Origin: Deltaproteobacteria bacterium
Lineage (GTDB): Bacteria; Desulfobacterota; Desulfarculia; Adiutricales; Adiutricaceae
NCBI GenBank assembly: GCA_031288745.1
Contig: JAITQT010000404.1
Coordinates: forward strand, 1 to 17,248
Direction: 5' to 3'
DNA: 17,248 bases
Part shown: positions 1 through 6,885 of the stretch, piece by piece
Layout: every line of letters starts with the position of its first letter
Numbering within the stretch: position 1 is the stretch's first letter
The notes under the pieces: model-generated
The model's input: only the letters and a program-made list of their open reading frames with translations
Told to the model about the DNA's origin: nothing
Database searches by the model: none
Made by a program: the position numbers and the translations under genes

Positions 1-137
1 GTGACGACCTTGAAACAATCAGCGAAATTACTTAAATACCCGTACAGTTCGTCCTCGAACTGAGGTATGTTATCGGGTGTCAACCCAGCCTTTTCAAGAA
101 TAGAAGGATTCCAGTCGCGCATCCCAAGTAATGACAT
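1..137 (-). CDS. Partial CDS (N-terminus), possible IS701-like transposase
   Basis: Reading the minus strand from an ATG at 137 gives 45 uninterrupted codons to the window edge. The protein begins MSLLGMRDWNP and continues with ...IPQFEDELYGYLSNFADCFKVV. A good ribosome binding site (GGGAGAG, on the minus strand) lies a few bases upstream of the ATG, which supports both the strand and the start. The 'FxxxLxxYLxxFADCFK' pattern resembles the N-terminus of IS701/IS4-type DDE transposases, where a short helical segment precedes the 'R..Y..GLL....RKS' region. That following region is outside the window, so the family call is inference from memory. The gene is divergent from everything else here. 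If it is a transposase, one IS end should lie between about 138 and 245, but a terminal inverted repeat cannot be recognised from one end alone. Confidence 0.55.
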   Translation of the reverse strand, partial: MSLLGMRDWNPSILEKAGLTPDNIPQFEDELYGYLSNFADCFKVV

Positions 138-475
138 TTCTCTCTCCCGCTATTTGGATTACGAGGCCGTCGCCACAACGGTGTTCGCTAAGGAGACGAT
201 AGCGGGTCGGTGGATAAATGTAAAGTTGTTTTTTTGTTCAGAGTAAAAAAAAATCGAAATTTTGAAATTTGAAATATTGATGAGTAAATAATCCATGTAC
301 TGTTGTATTAATAGTAGTTTCGATTTTATAATTTAAAATATTAAGATAAATATTATTATGATTGCAAATAAATAATGATTATTTTTAATAAAGAATAGGT
401 TAAATAAGTTATAGGGATGCAAAAAAAATTTATCCAAATATTTTAATTATGTTACTCATTTCACCAGGACACTTC

Positions 476-500
476 GGTTTAGGCTTTAAGCCCCTAAATC
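476..500. other. Imperfect hairpin
   Basis: GGTTTAGGCTT and its partner AAGCCCCTAAATC can pair as a ten-pair stem (one G-T pair) with two bulged C residues and a TTA loop. No T-run follows, so it is not a terminator. It is the first of several hairpins between 470 and 670. Confidence 0.35.
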
Positions 501-604
501 AGAGAGACGGCCGCCCAGCTCTTTTGGCTCTGCGTTTTTTTAAAAGCCTTGGCCGCAGTGCTTTAATTTTTATAGCTAAGCAGAAAAAAAATATCTAGCC
601 TCTT

Positions 605-667
605 GGTTTTAGGCCGCTGAGCTAGAGATTAGTTATCTTCGCGAAAAGCGAAAAGCGGCTTAAGGCT
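605..667. ncRNA. Candidate structured RNA element
   Basis: Positions 605-618 (GGTTTTAGGCCGCT) pair with 654-667 (AGCGGCTTAAGGCT) over 14 consecutive positions, counting G-T wobbles. Within the enclosed loop a second hairpin forms: TTCGC at 638-642 pairs with GCGAA at 648-652 across a GAAAA loop. Such nested pairing is uncommon by chance in this AT-rich spacer. The strand is undecided because the stem folds on either strand. It could be part of a small RNA, of a leader ending at the terminator at 933-958, or remnant of a mobile element. No known RNA family was recognised. Confidence 0.3.
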
Positions 668-781
668 CTTGGCTCGGCGAAAGGGAGTTAATTTAGAGAC
701 GAAGTCACAAAATATAAAAATTTCAAAAATAGGCTAGCCCATGGAAAAGGTTGGCCAATAAGCAAAAAAAAAAACGTTTTT

Positions 782-816
782 GTAGGAAAAAATTTTTTTT
801 AGGCCCTTTTTCCTGC
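782..816. other. AT-rich hairpin with oligo-A/oligo-T arms
   Basis: GTAGGAAAAA (782-791) pairs with TTTTTCCTGC (807-816) over ten positions with one G-T wobble; the loop is an oligo-T stretch followed by AGGCCC. It could act as a weak factor-independent terminator or simply reflect homopolymer runs. Confidence 0.25.
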
Positions 817-827
817 TTAGCTCGGTT

Positions 828-865
828 TTAAGGTTGAAAAAAAAGTTGGTTAATGAGAAGATAAA
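828..865 (+). promoter_or_regulatory. Leader motif copy 1 (shared upstream of both megasynthase genes)
   Basis: Three blocks occur in order: TTAAGGT (828-834), AAAAGTTGGT (841-850) and AATGAGAAGATAAA (852-865). The same three blocks, exact and in the same order, occur at 6723-6776 in front of the second megasynthase gene, with different spacing. The match is seen directly in the sequence; a regulatory role is inference. It lies about 300 bp before the first gene's start codon. Confidence 0.45.
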
Positions 866-932
866 CAATTATCAAGATCTCGGCCGTAAAACCTCCGACT
901 TAACCCAAGAGCTTCGATAAAGGTTTCCGATA

Positions 933-958
933 GGCCCTCTAAGAGGGCTGGTTTTTTT
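933..958 (+). terminator. Intrinsic terminator upstream of the first megasynthase gene
   Basis: GCCCTC (934-939) and GAGGGC (943-948) form a perfect six-pair GC-rich stem with a TAA loop; G933 can add a wobble pair with T949. The stem is followed by GG and seven T residues (952-958). This is the strongest terminator signal in the window. Since no gene precedes it on the plus strand, it implies a non-coding transcript arriving from the left, or an attenuated leader belonging to the gene starting at 1163. Confidence 0.7.
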
Positions 959-994
959 AGAGAGACGGTTTTTTTGAGATAAAAAAATTAAAGT

Positions 995-1011
995 AAATTG
1001 GTATCCAATTT
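995..1011. promoter_or_regulatory. Perfect palindrome, likely operator
   Basis: AAATTGG (995-1001) and CCAATTT (1005-1011) are exact reverse complements separated by TAT. The palindrome ends 24 bp before the TATAAT element at 1036, overlapping where polymerase contacts the -35 zone, a usual place for a repressor. The sequence is reminiscent of GntR/UxuR-type sites (AAATTGGTATACCAATTT) but is one base shorter and lacks the central AC, so no regulator is named. Confidence 0.45.
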
Positions 1012-1012
1012 T

Positions 1013-1041
1013 TTATATTAACTAAGCACCGAGCCTATAAT
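1013..1041 (+). promoter_or_regulatory. Candidate promoter for the first megasynthase gene
   Basis: A perfect -10 hexamer TATAAT lies at 1036-1041, preceded by a very AT-rich stretch. The best-placed -35 candidate at 17 bp spacing (TTATAT, 1013-1018) matches poorly, so the promoter would need activation or an AT-rich UP-like contribution. Transcription would start near 1048, giving a leader of about 115 nt. The promoter lies downstream of the terminator at 933-958, so it would not be affected by it. Confidence 0.45.
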
Positions 1042-1162
1042 ATTTTAACGATCACCTTAAGGCCGCTCTCCCATCTTAATTTGTGCCTCCCCTAAACCAA
1101 GCGTGGTTGTCGAGCGCGAGGGTGGCTGCGGAATTATCGGTTTTTAACTTTTCGGATAAATC

Positions 1163-4100
1163 ATGACCCAAGAGCCAACGATCCCTGAAAAAAGGATCTT
1201 TTCTAATGAACCTGCGGCCGTTATCGGTCTGGGCGCTATTTTTCCCGGCACTAGCCCCGGCCTCGCCGGCTACTGGACTTTAATAAGACTTGGATTAGAT
1301 GCTATTATTCAAGCCCCTAAAGATCGCTTTGTGGCCGAAGATTATTTTAATTCAGATCCCAAGGCCCCTGATTCCATTTATTGCCGTAGAGGATCGTTTA
1401 TCTCTCCAGTTGCTTTCTCTCCGCTGCGTTATGGTATAACCCCCAAAGATATGGAGGCAACCGACTCCACTCAGTTATTAGCGTTACTAACTGCCGAGGA
1501 AGCCTTACGCGATAGCGGCTATCCACCTGAAAGCTTTGACCATAGCCGCACGGCCGTTATTTTAGGCGTAACAGGCGCTCTTAAGATGGTCGTGAGCCTT
1601 GGTTCGCGCTTGGCTTATCCACAGCTTAAAAGGGCTTTGGAAGAAAGTGGCGTTGAGGAGAGCTTGGCAGAGGAAATTCTTACTCGTTTTGGGGAAAAGT
1701 TTCCTCCCTGGCGCGAATCGTCTTTTCCGGGGTTACTAGGTAACGTCACGGCTGGCCGAATCGCCAATCGCCTGAATCTAGGCGGCCCCAACCTGGTAAC
1801 CGACGCCGCTTGTGCTAGTTCCTTAGCCGCCGTAAGTCAGGCCCTAGCCGAACTTCATTCTCATCGCTCAGATTTGGTGGTCACTGGAGGGGTCGATACC
1901 TTTAGTGATCCCTTCATGTACACCTGTTTTTGTAAGACCCCGGCCTTATCGCCGAGCCAAGAGATCCGCCCTTTTGATAGTCATGGCGACGGTACCGTCT
2001 TAGGTGAGGGGCTGGGCATAGCCGTCTTAAAGCGTTTATCAGACGCTAAAAGAGATGGTGATCGCATCCACGCCGTAATTTATGCCGCTGGTGGCTCTAG
2101 CGACGGCAGGGGCACTGCTATCTTCGCCCCTAGCGTTAGCGGCCAAGCGCGGGCTATGGAGTCGGCCTACCAAGCGGCCGGCTGGAAACCAGAGCAAGTT
2201 GAATTGGTTGAGGCGCACGGTACCGGGACGCCCGTGGGTGATAAGGTTGAAGTTCAGGCCTTAACCGAGCGGTTTTTAAGCGATGGTCCTAACCCCTACG
2301 GTGCCCCTTGGTGCGCTCTAGGCACGGTAAAGTCTCAAATAGGCCACGCTAAGGCTGCCGCCGGGGCTGCGGGGCTGATTAAGGCTATCTTAAGCCTTTC
2401 TCACAAAGTCTTGCCCCCCACTATTAAAGTTAAAAATCCCTTGGCCCCGCTTGGTGACCCCCAAACGCCTTTTTATATAAACTCCGAGGCCCGGCCTTGG
2501 ATAAGCTCTCCCGATAGACCTAGGCGAGCTGCGGTCTCATCTTTTGGTTTTGGGGGGGCTAACTATCATATTTTACTTGAGGAAGCGGACCGCCAAAAGC
2601 CATTGTCTGAAACGGGCCTTCATTTAATCGCCCTTTCTGGCCAGAGCACGGAGGATTTGGAGAGGGGCTTAATTAGCCTTCAAGAAGCCCAAAGCCCTGT
2701 CGAGCTTGACTCCCTTTCTAGGGCTATTGCATATCAATATAAGTCCACTCATGATTATAGGTTAATCCTAAGCGGAGAGTTTGACGAGCTTAAACTATCT
2801 TCTATCCGCGCCGCCGCAGCCGCACTTAGCGAAAGTTTTGAGGAGAGTTCTAAACTCCCCAAAGGAGTCTTTTTGGGCCGAGGTAGGCCCAAAAACCTTC
2901 CTTTAGTCTTTCTCTACGAGGGCTTTGAGGGCGACTTAACCGACTATCTAAGTGAAAATCCTTTTAGAGAGCTAGCCTTATCTTTCCCTCAATTACAAGG
3001 TCCGCTTGATAGGGCCGAAGAAATTAGACGCCTAAAGCGCTGGCCATATAATCTCTCACTTTCTCTCTATCCGCCCGCCTTGGCTCCTATGGAGTCGCTA
3101 AAAAGTTTTAAACAAACCCTTAGCCAAAGCCGCTCCTTAAGTTTAATGGCCCTAACCGCCCTCTTAAGGGGTGTGAGCCAAATATTACAAAGCTTTAACC
3201 TTAAACCCGCAGCCTTGGTTTCCGGGCCAGCCTCGCTCATAGCCGCTTTAGGGGAATCGTTAAGTCAAGAAAGCGACCAAGAGAGCGTTTTAATGGCGCA
3301 GCTAATGATGGCTGCGGAAACTAAAGATGGTCAAGTTAGTAAAGATCCGGCCGAATATTTTACTAAAGAACCTATCTTTTGCCCTCAAAAAGCCCTTTAC
3401 GGCCCCGAAGGGTTAATTGGCGACATGCTGGCGCTTAAAAATAATTTAGAGGCCGATCCCCAAAAGCTATTAACTCTCTCTAGCGAGCTAATTTCCGGTT
3501 CGGCTATAGTCTTTAGGCCAATAGATGAAATAAAGAGCCAGGTTCTTAAGATAAAACGAAGCTTTAAGGAAAGCTTTATAGCCAGCTCAATAGATAGCGT
3601 GCGCTCATTAGCCCATGTTTTGGGGGCTATGGCCGCTAGAGGTGAGGCGGTTGATTTTTCTGCTTGGCCCACCCTCCCGCCCGCTTTAGCCGCCCCTGAG
3701 GGGCACCGCGTTTTAGTCGGCGGAGGTAACCTTTTTATTGAGCCCGAGTCAAGGCCTAAGATTAAAGAGAGTGAGAATGTAAAACAGAGGATTTCCCGTC
3801 TAATAGATAAGCCAGAATCAAGTTCTAAGTTAAATGAATCTCTATCTGAGATGTTAACTTTTCAAAAAGAAAGCTTAAAGATCTTAAAAGATATTAATAG
3901 TTCACTTAATAGAGGTCAAGGTACATCTTTTTCTGTCAATCAAATAGAAAATCAAGAAGTCTTAAGATCGTCCTCCCAAATAGCCTCGGAATTTTCAGCC
4001 CTAGCTTCGGTTAATAGTCTAGCTGACTTAAAGTCAAAGGCACCTTCCGAGACCCAAGGCTCGGGCGGTAACGGCTCTAAATTGGGTGAAACTCACTTAA

Positions 4101-6718
4101 GCGATATGCCTCAATTTATCGGCTTTAGTTCTAGTATTTGGGAAACGTTAACTTCCATAGTGAGTTCTGAAACCGGCTATCCCGCGGAGAGCTTAGAGCC
4201 TGATATGGAGCTTGAAAACGACTTGGGGCTCGATTCGATTAAGAGAGTGGAGTTACTATCAGCTTTAAGCCGCTCCTTTCCACTCTTAGCTACGGCCGCC
4301 ACCGATATGGATAAAAGCCTTAGCTTAGGTGCTATCGCTAGTATCATTGATTCGCTTAGGGTTAGTCAAGATAGTACCCATAGCTCTCCTACTTCAGCTG
4401 TGCCCTTATCTGAACCTATCGCTGAGCCTCTTTCAGAAGAAGGCCATATAAGAGGGCTTTTATTTGAGACCTTATCAAGGGAAACCGGCTATCCGGTCGA
4501 TTCTTTGAAAGACGACATGGAGCTTGAAGTTGATTTGGGTTTAGATTCCATAAAGAGAGTGGAGCTTTTATCGGTTTTAACTGAAAAATTTCCCTACGCC
4601 GATGCGGCTTGCCTTTCTTCAGCTAAGACTTTAGACTTACTACTCCAGGCTTTAAGCCAAGCTCGGATGAGGGAAATTGAGCCGGATAAGGAAAAGTTAG
4701 CTATAGAAAAAATAGGTATCAAGGAGCCCATAGAAACCTTGATTACTCCAAAATCTTCAGTCCCAAAATCATCAGTAATAGAAGCGGCGGCTCGGGAGAC
4801 GGGTTACCCCCTCGATAGCCTTAGGCTTGACATGGAACTTGAGGCTGATTTAGGCTTAGATTCTATAAAAAAAATAGAAATCATCTCGGTCTCTTCCGAA
4901 GGGCTAGCTGATTTTACGGCCCAAGAGCAGGCTCTTTTGGCCCAAGCCAAAACCTTAGGCGATTGGCACGATGTTTTTAATCTTCGCGACCAGCGCTGCG
5001 CTCAAGAAAAGAAAGTTAAGCTTATTAGCGATCTCTCGCCACCTCAAGCCACGCTAGAGGCTTGGCTTGAACCCTCGGCTGCGGCTTCATCGGAAGCCCC
5101 CCAACACCCCAAATTTAACCCTAAAGTCTCAAGGCAAGCTAAAAAAGAGAATAAGGGAAAGGCCTTATTAGAAAAGGCCTTGGAGATGGCCGAAAGTCAG
5201 CCGAGCGTGTGGCGGGTGGAGCCAGAGCCTTTTGAGATACCTAAAAAAGAGCCTAACTTTTGGCCGCCTCAGGGCCTAATAAGGATAGTAGGGGCAGGCC
5301 CTTTGACCAAGAGCATTCAAAGTGGGCTTAAGCGCCGTAACTACGAGGTCGAAAGGGTCAATTGGTCTTTTGATTTTCAAAAATGGCGCGATAAACCTGG
5401 GGCAGAGGCTTCTACCTTAATACTCGTCTGGCCTGGGGCCGATAGGGATAGTTCCATAATCACCGGGGCCTTGCGGGCTTTGGAAAGCTCGTCAGGGCCA
5501 GCCCTTAAGATGTTAATTGGCTTAAGCTTTTTAGGCGGGCAATTTGGTTTTCCCAAAAACGGTGCCCCAGGGAGGTTAAACGGAAATTCTATTTCTGGCT
5601 CTTTGGTAGGGCTCCTAAAATGCGCTGCTCGCGAGTGGCCCGAGGTCTCCGTTAGAGCCCTCGATCTTCCCTTGGCCTTATATGAGATGTCTGGGCAAAC
5701 CTGGCTAGATTCTATTTTTAAAAGTGCCTTTTGCTCTGGGCCAGTGGAAATAGGGCTTCCGGCTTGCGGGAGGCCCTGCCTATTAACTCTTAAACCCTAT
5801 ATACCCTCCGAAAGCTCAGAGCCTCTGTTATCTCCTGGAGACACGGTGGTGGTCACCGGAGGAGGCCGAGGGGTCACAGCGGCGGTTTTAACTGAACTAT
5901 CCAAACTTTATAGGCCCAGGCTTATAATTTTAGGCCGCACTCCACTGTCGCCCTCAGAGCCTGATTGGCTGAGCAAGCTTAAAGACGCTCGCGAAATTAA
6001 AAGCGTTTTGTTTTCCATGCTCGGTCGACAGGCCTCCCCAAGAGAACTTGAGAGCCGGGCCAAACTTATCTTATCGGCGAGAGAGCTTAAAAAGAACCTA
6101 GAGGCCTTAAGTCAAGCCGGGGCCGAGGTTATCTATATGTCAGATGATCTAACTAACCCTATGGTCATTGAGGGCATAGCTCGTAAAATAAGCTCTTCCT
6201 ACGGGCCCATCAAAGGCTTTATCCACGGGGCTGGGGTCTTGGCCGATCACCCGATAAAGGGTAAAAATCAAGAGGAATTCGCTAGGGTCTATTCGACTAA
6301 AACCCAGCTAGCCACTTTACTATTAGAGGCTTTTCAAAGCGAGCCACTAAGGTTAACGGTCTTTTTTAGCTCCTCCACCGCCCGCTTTGGCCGTCAAGGT
6401 CAAGCTGATTACGCGGCTGGTAACGAAGTGCTCAATAAAATAGCTTGGGAAATGACGGCCATTCACCCCAATTGCCGGGCCTTGGCCGTCAACTGGGGAC
6501 CTTGGGCGGCCGGAATGGTCACCGATAGCCTAGCCGACCAATTTAAGGCTCAAGGCGTAGGTCTAATTGGACTTAAGGAAGGTGCCGAGACTTTTTTAAA
6601 GCTCATTCGCTCGCCCATAGGAGAGCCGAGTGAGGTGGTGGTCCTAGGCTGTGGCACGGCGGTCGAGCGCCTTCAGAGCTACGGTTGGGGCGGCTTTGGT
6701 CAAATGGAGATTAGATAA
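1163..6718 (+). CDS. PfaA-like PUFA/secondary-lipid synthase: KS - degenerate AT - 3x ACP - KR
   Basis: Cytosolic iterative type I synthase subunit of 1851 residues. The KS (about 15-475) has active-site Cys217 (DAACASS), His352 (EAHGTGT) and His395 (KSQIGH). Residues about 575-860 sit where an acyltransferase belongs, but the expected FPGQGSQ is LYEGFEG (584-590) and GHSxG is replaced by SGPAS (687-691), so this AT is probably inactive. A low-complexity linker (860-990) leads to three ACPs with LGLDSIK motifs and phosphopantetheine serines at 1025, 1129 and 1234; LGxDSIKRVE is characteristic of PUFA-synthase ACPs. The KR (1370-1825) has TGGGRGVTA (1565-1573) and Ser1737, Tyr1750 and Asn1754. 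It is shorter than marine PfaA and has only three ACPs. The ATG is the first possible start: an in-frame stop lies two codons upstream. The frame is intact. The product lipid is unknown. Confidence 0.9.
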   Translation: MTQEPTIPEKRIFSNEPAAVIGLGAIFPGTSPGLAGYWTLIRLGLDAIIQAPKDRFVAEDYFNSDPKAPDSIYCRRGSFISPVAFSPLRYGITPKDMEATDSTQLLALLTAEEALRDSGYPPESFDHSRTAVILGVTGALKMVVSLGSRLAYPQLKRALEESGVEESLAEEILTRFGEKFPPWRESSFPGLLGNVTAGRIANRLNLGGPNLVTDAACASSLAAVSQALAELHSHRSDLVVTGGVDTFSDPFMYTCFCKTPALSPSQEIRPFDSHGDGTVLGEGLGIAVLKRLSDAKRDGDRIHAVIYAAGGSSDGRGTAIFAPSVSGQARAMESAYQAAGWKPEQVELVEAHGTGTPVGDKVEVQALTERFLSDGPNPYGAPWCALGTVKSQIGHAKAAAGAAGLIKAILSLSHKVLPPTIKVKNPLAPLGDPQTPFYINSEARPWISSPDRPRRAAVSSFGFGGANYHILLEEADRQKPLSETGLHLIALSGQSTEDLERGLISLQEAQSPVELDSLSRAIAYQYKSTHDYRLILSGEFDELKLSSIRAAAAALSESFEESSKLPKGVFLGRGRPKNLPLVFLYEGFEGDLTDYLSENPFRELALSFPQLQGPLDRAEEIRRLKRWPYNLSLSLYPPALAPMESLKSFKQTLSQSRSLSLMALTALLRGVSQILQSFNLKPAALVSGPASLIAALGESLSQESDQESVLMAQLMMAAETKDGQVSKDPAEYFTKEPIFCPQKALYGPEGLIGDMLALKNNLEADPQKLLTLSSELISGSAIVFRPIDEIKSQVLKIKRSFKESFIASSIDSVRSLAHVLGAMAARGEAVDFSAWPTLPPALAAPEGHRVLVGGGNLFIEPESRPKIKESENVKQRISRLIDKPESSSKLNESLSEMLTFQKESLKILKDINSSLNRGQGTSFSVNQIENQEVLRSSSQIASEFSALASVNSLADLKSKAPSETQGSGGNGSKLGETHLSDMPQFIGFSSSIWETLTSIVSSETGYPAESLEPDMELENDLGLDSIKRVELLSALSRSFPLLATAATDMDKSLSLGAIASIIDSLRVSQDSTHSSPTSAVPLSEPIAEPLSEEGHIRGLLFETLSRETGYPVDSLKDDMELEVDLGLDSIKRVELLSVLTEKFPYADAACLSSAKTLDLLLQALSQARMREIEPDKEKLAIEKIGIKEPIETLITPKSSVPKSSVIEAAARETGYPLDSLRLDMELEADLGLDSIKKIEIISVSSEGLADFTAQEQALLAQAKTLGDWHDVFNLRDQRCAQEKKVKLISDLSPPQATLEAWLEPSAAASSEAPQHPKFNPKVSRQAKKENKGKALLEKALEMAESQPSVWRVEPEPFEIPKKEPNFWPPQGLIRIVGAGPLTKSIQSGLKRRNYEVERVNWSFDFQKWRDKPGAEASTLILVWPGADRDSSIITGALRALESSSGPALKMLIGLSFLGGQFGFPKNGAPGRLNGNSISGSLVGLLKCAAREWPEVSVRALDLPLALYEMSGQTWLDSIFKSAFCSGPVEIGLPACGRPCLLTLKPYIPSESSEPLLSPGDTVVVTGGGRGVTAAVLTELSKLYRPRLIILGRTPLSPSEPDWLSKLKDAREIKSVLFSMLGRQASPRELESRAKLILSARELKKNLEALSQAGAEVIYMSDDLTNPMVIEGIARKISSSYGPIKGFIHGAGVLADHPIKGKNQEEFARVYSTKTQLATLLLEAFQSEPLRLTVFFSSSTARFGRQGQADYAAGNEVLNKIAWEMTAIHPNCRALAVNWGPWAAGMVTDSLADQFKAQGVGLIGLKEGAETFLKLIRSPIGEPSEVVVLGCGTAVERLQSYGWGGFGQMEIR

Positions 6719-6722
6719 GGTA

Positions 6723-6776
6723 TTAAGGTAAAATAGTTAAAAAGTTGGTACTTTAACAGTAGAATGAGAAGATAAA
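6723..6776 (+). promoter_or_regulatory. Leader motif copy 2 (shared upstream of both megasynthase genes)
   Basis: TTAAGGT (6723-6729), AAAAGTTGGT (6740-6749) and AATGAGAAGATAAA (6763-6776) repeat the three blocks found at 828-865, here with longer spacers (10 and 13 bp versus 6 and 1 bp). TTAACA at 6753-6758, inside the longer spacer, resembles a -35 hexamer, but no -10 at correct spacing stands out. The motif begins 5 bp after the stop codon of the upstream gene. Confidence 0.45.
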
Positions 6777-6849
6777 GATAGTATAAGTTATAAATAAATT
6801 TACACCGCATAGTTAAATAAACGTTACTAGCCTATTTTGTAATCCCTCT

Positions 6850-6865
6850 CGCGTCTTAAGGCGCG
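6850..6865 (+). other. Hairpin just upstream of the second megasynthase RBS
   Basis: CGCGTC and GGCGCG pair (one G-T wobble) across a TTAA loop, followed by GGTTTT. It lies 11 bp before the GGAG ribosome binding site (6877-6880, five bases ahead of the ATG). The T-run is short, so it is at most a weak attenuator or a stem influencing initiation. Confidence 0.3.
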
Positions 6866-6885
6866 GGTTTTAACGCGGAGAATCT

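Larger units (their letters stand above)
138..1162. other. Long AT-rich non-coding region between divergent genes
   Basis: About 1 kb with no convincing gene on either strand. Composition changes abruptly near 240: the part next to the minus-strand gene is mixed, whereas roughly 241-460 is only about one fifth G+C and full of A and T runs. From about 470 to 670 the sequence is rich in complementary segments. A strong terminator follows at 933-958, and then the palindrome and -10 element listed separately. No tRNA- or rRNA-like sequence was recognised. The region serves as the upstream region of the first megasynthase gene and may contain an untranslated RNA or a mobile-element boundary. Confidence 0.7.

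Noticed and set aside
995..1011. True UxuR/ExuR (GntR-family) binding site
   Set aside because: The similarity is partial: the spacer is one base shorter and the central GT...AC signature is missing, and nothing in the window relates to hexuronate metabolism.
138..1162. tRNA, rRNA or CRISPR array in the long spacer
   Set aside because: No T-loop/anticodon arrangement, no rRNA-like sequence and no regularly spaced repeats were found.
3397..3672. Antisense open frame inside the PfaA-like gene
   Set aside because: It lies opposite a continuous multidomain protein, shows no recognisable domain and has no RBS; open frames on the opposite strand are expected from the codon bias.
2900..3740. Pseudogenisation of the first megasynthase gene
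   Set aside because: No stop or frameshift is present and KS, ACP and KR catalytic residues are intact; only the AT motifs are altered.
1163..6718. Modular type I polyketide synthase for a classical secondary metabolite
   Set aside because: Tandem ACPs with LGLDSIK motifs, the PUFA-type KR with its long insertion, and the FabA-like didomains of the partner point to PUFA or secondary-lipid synthase.
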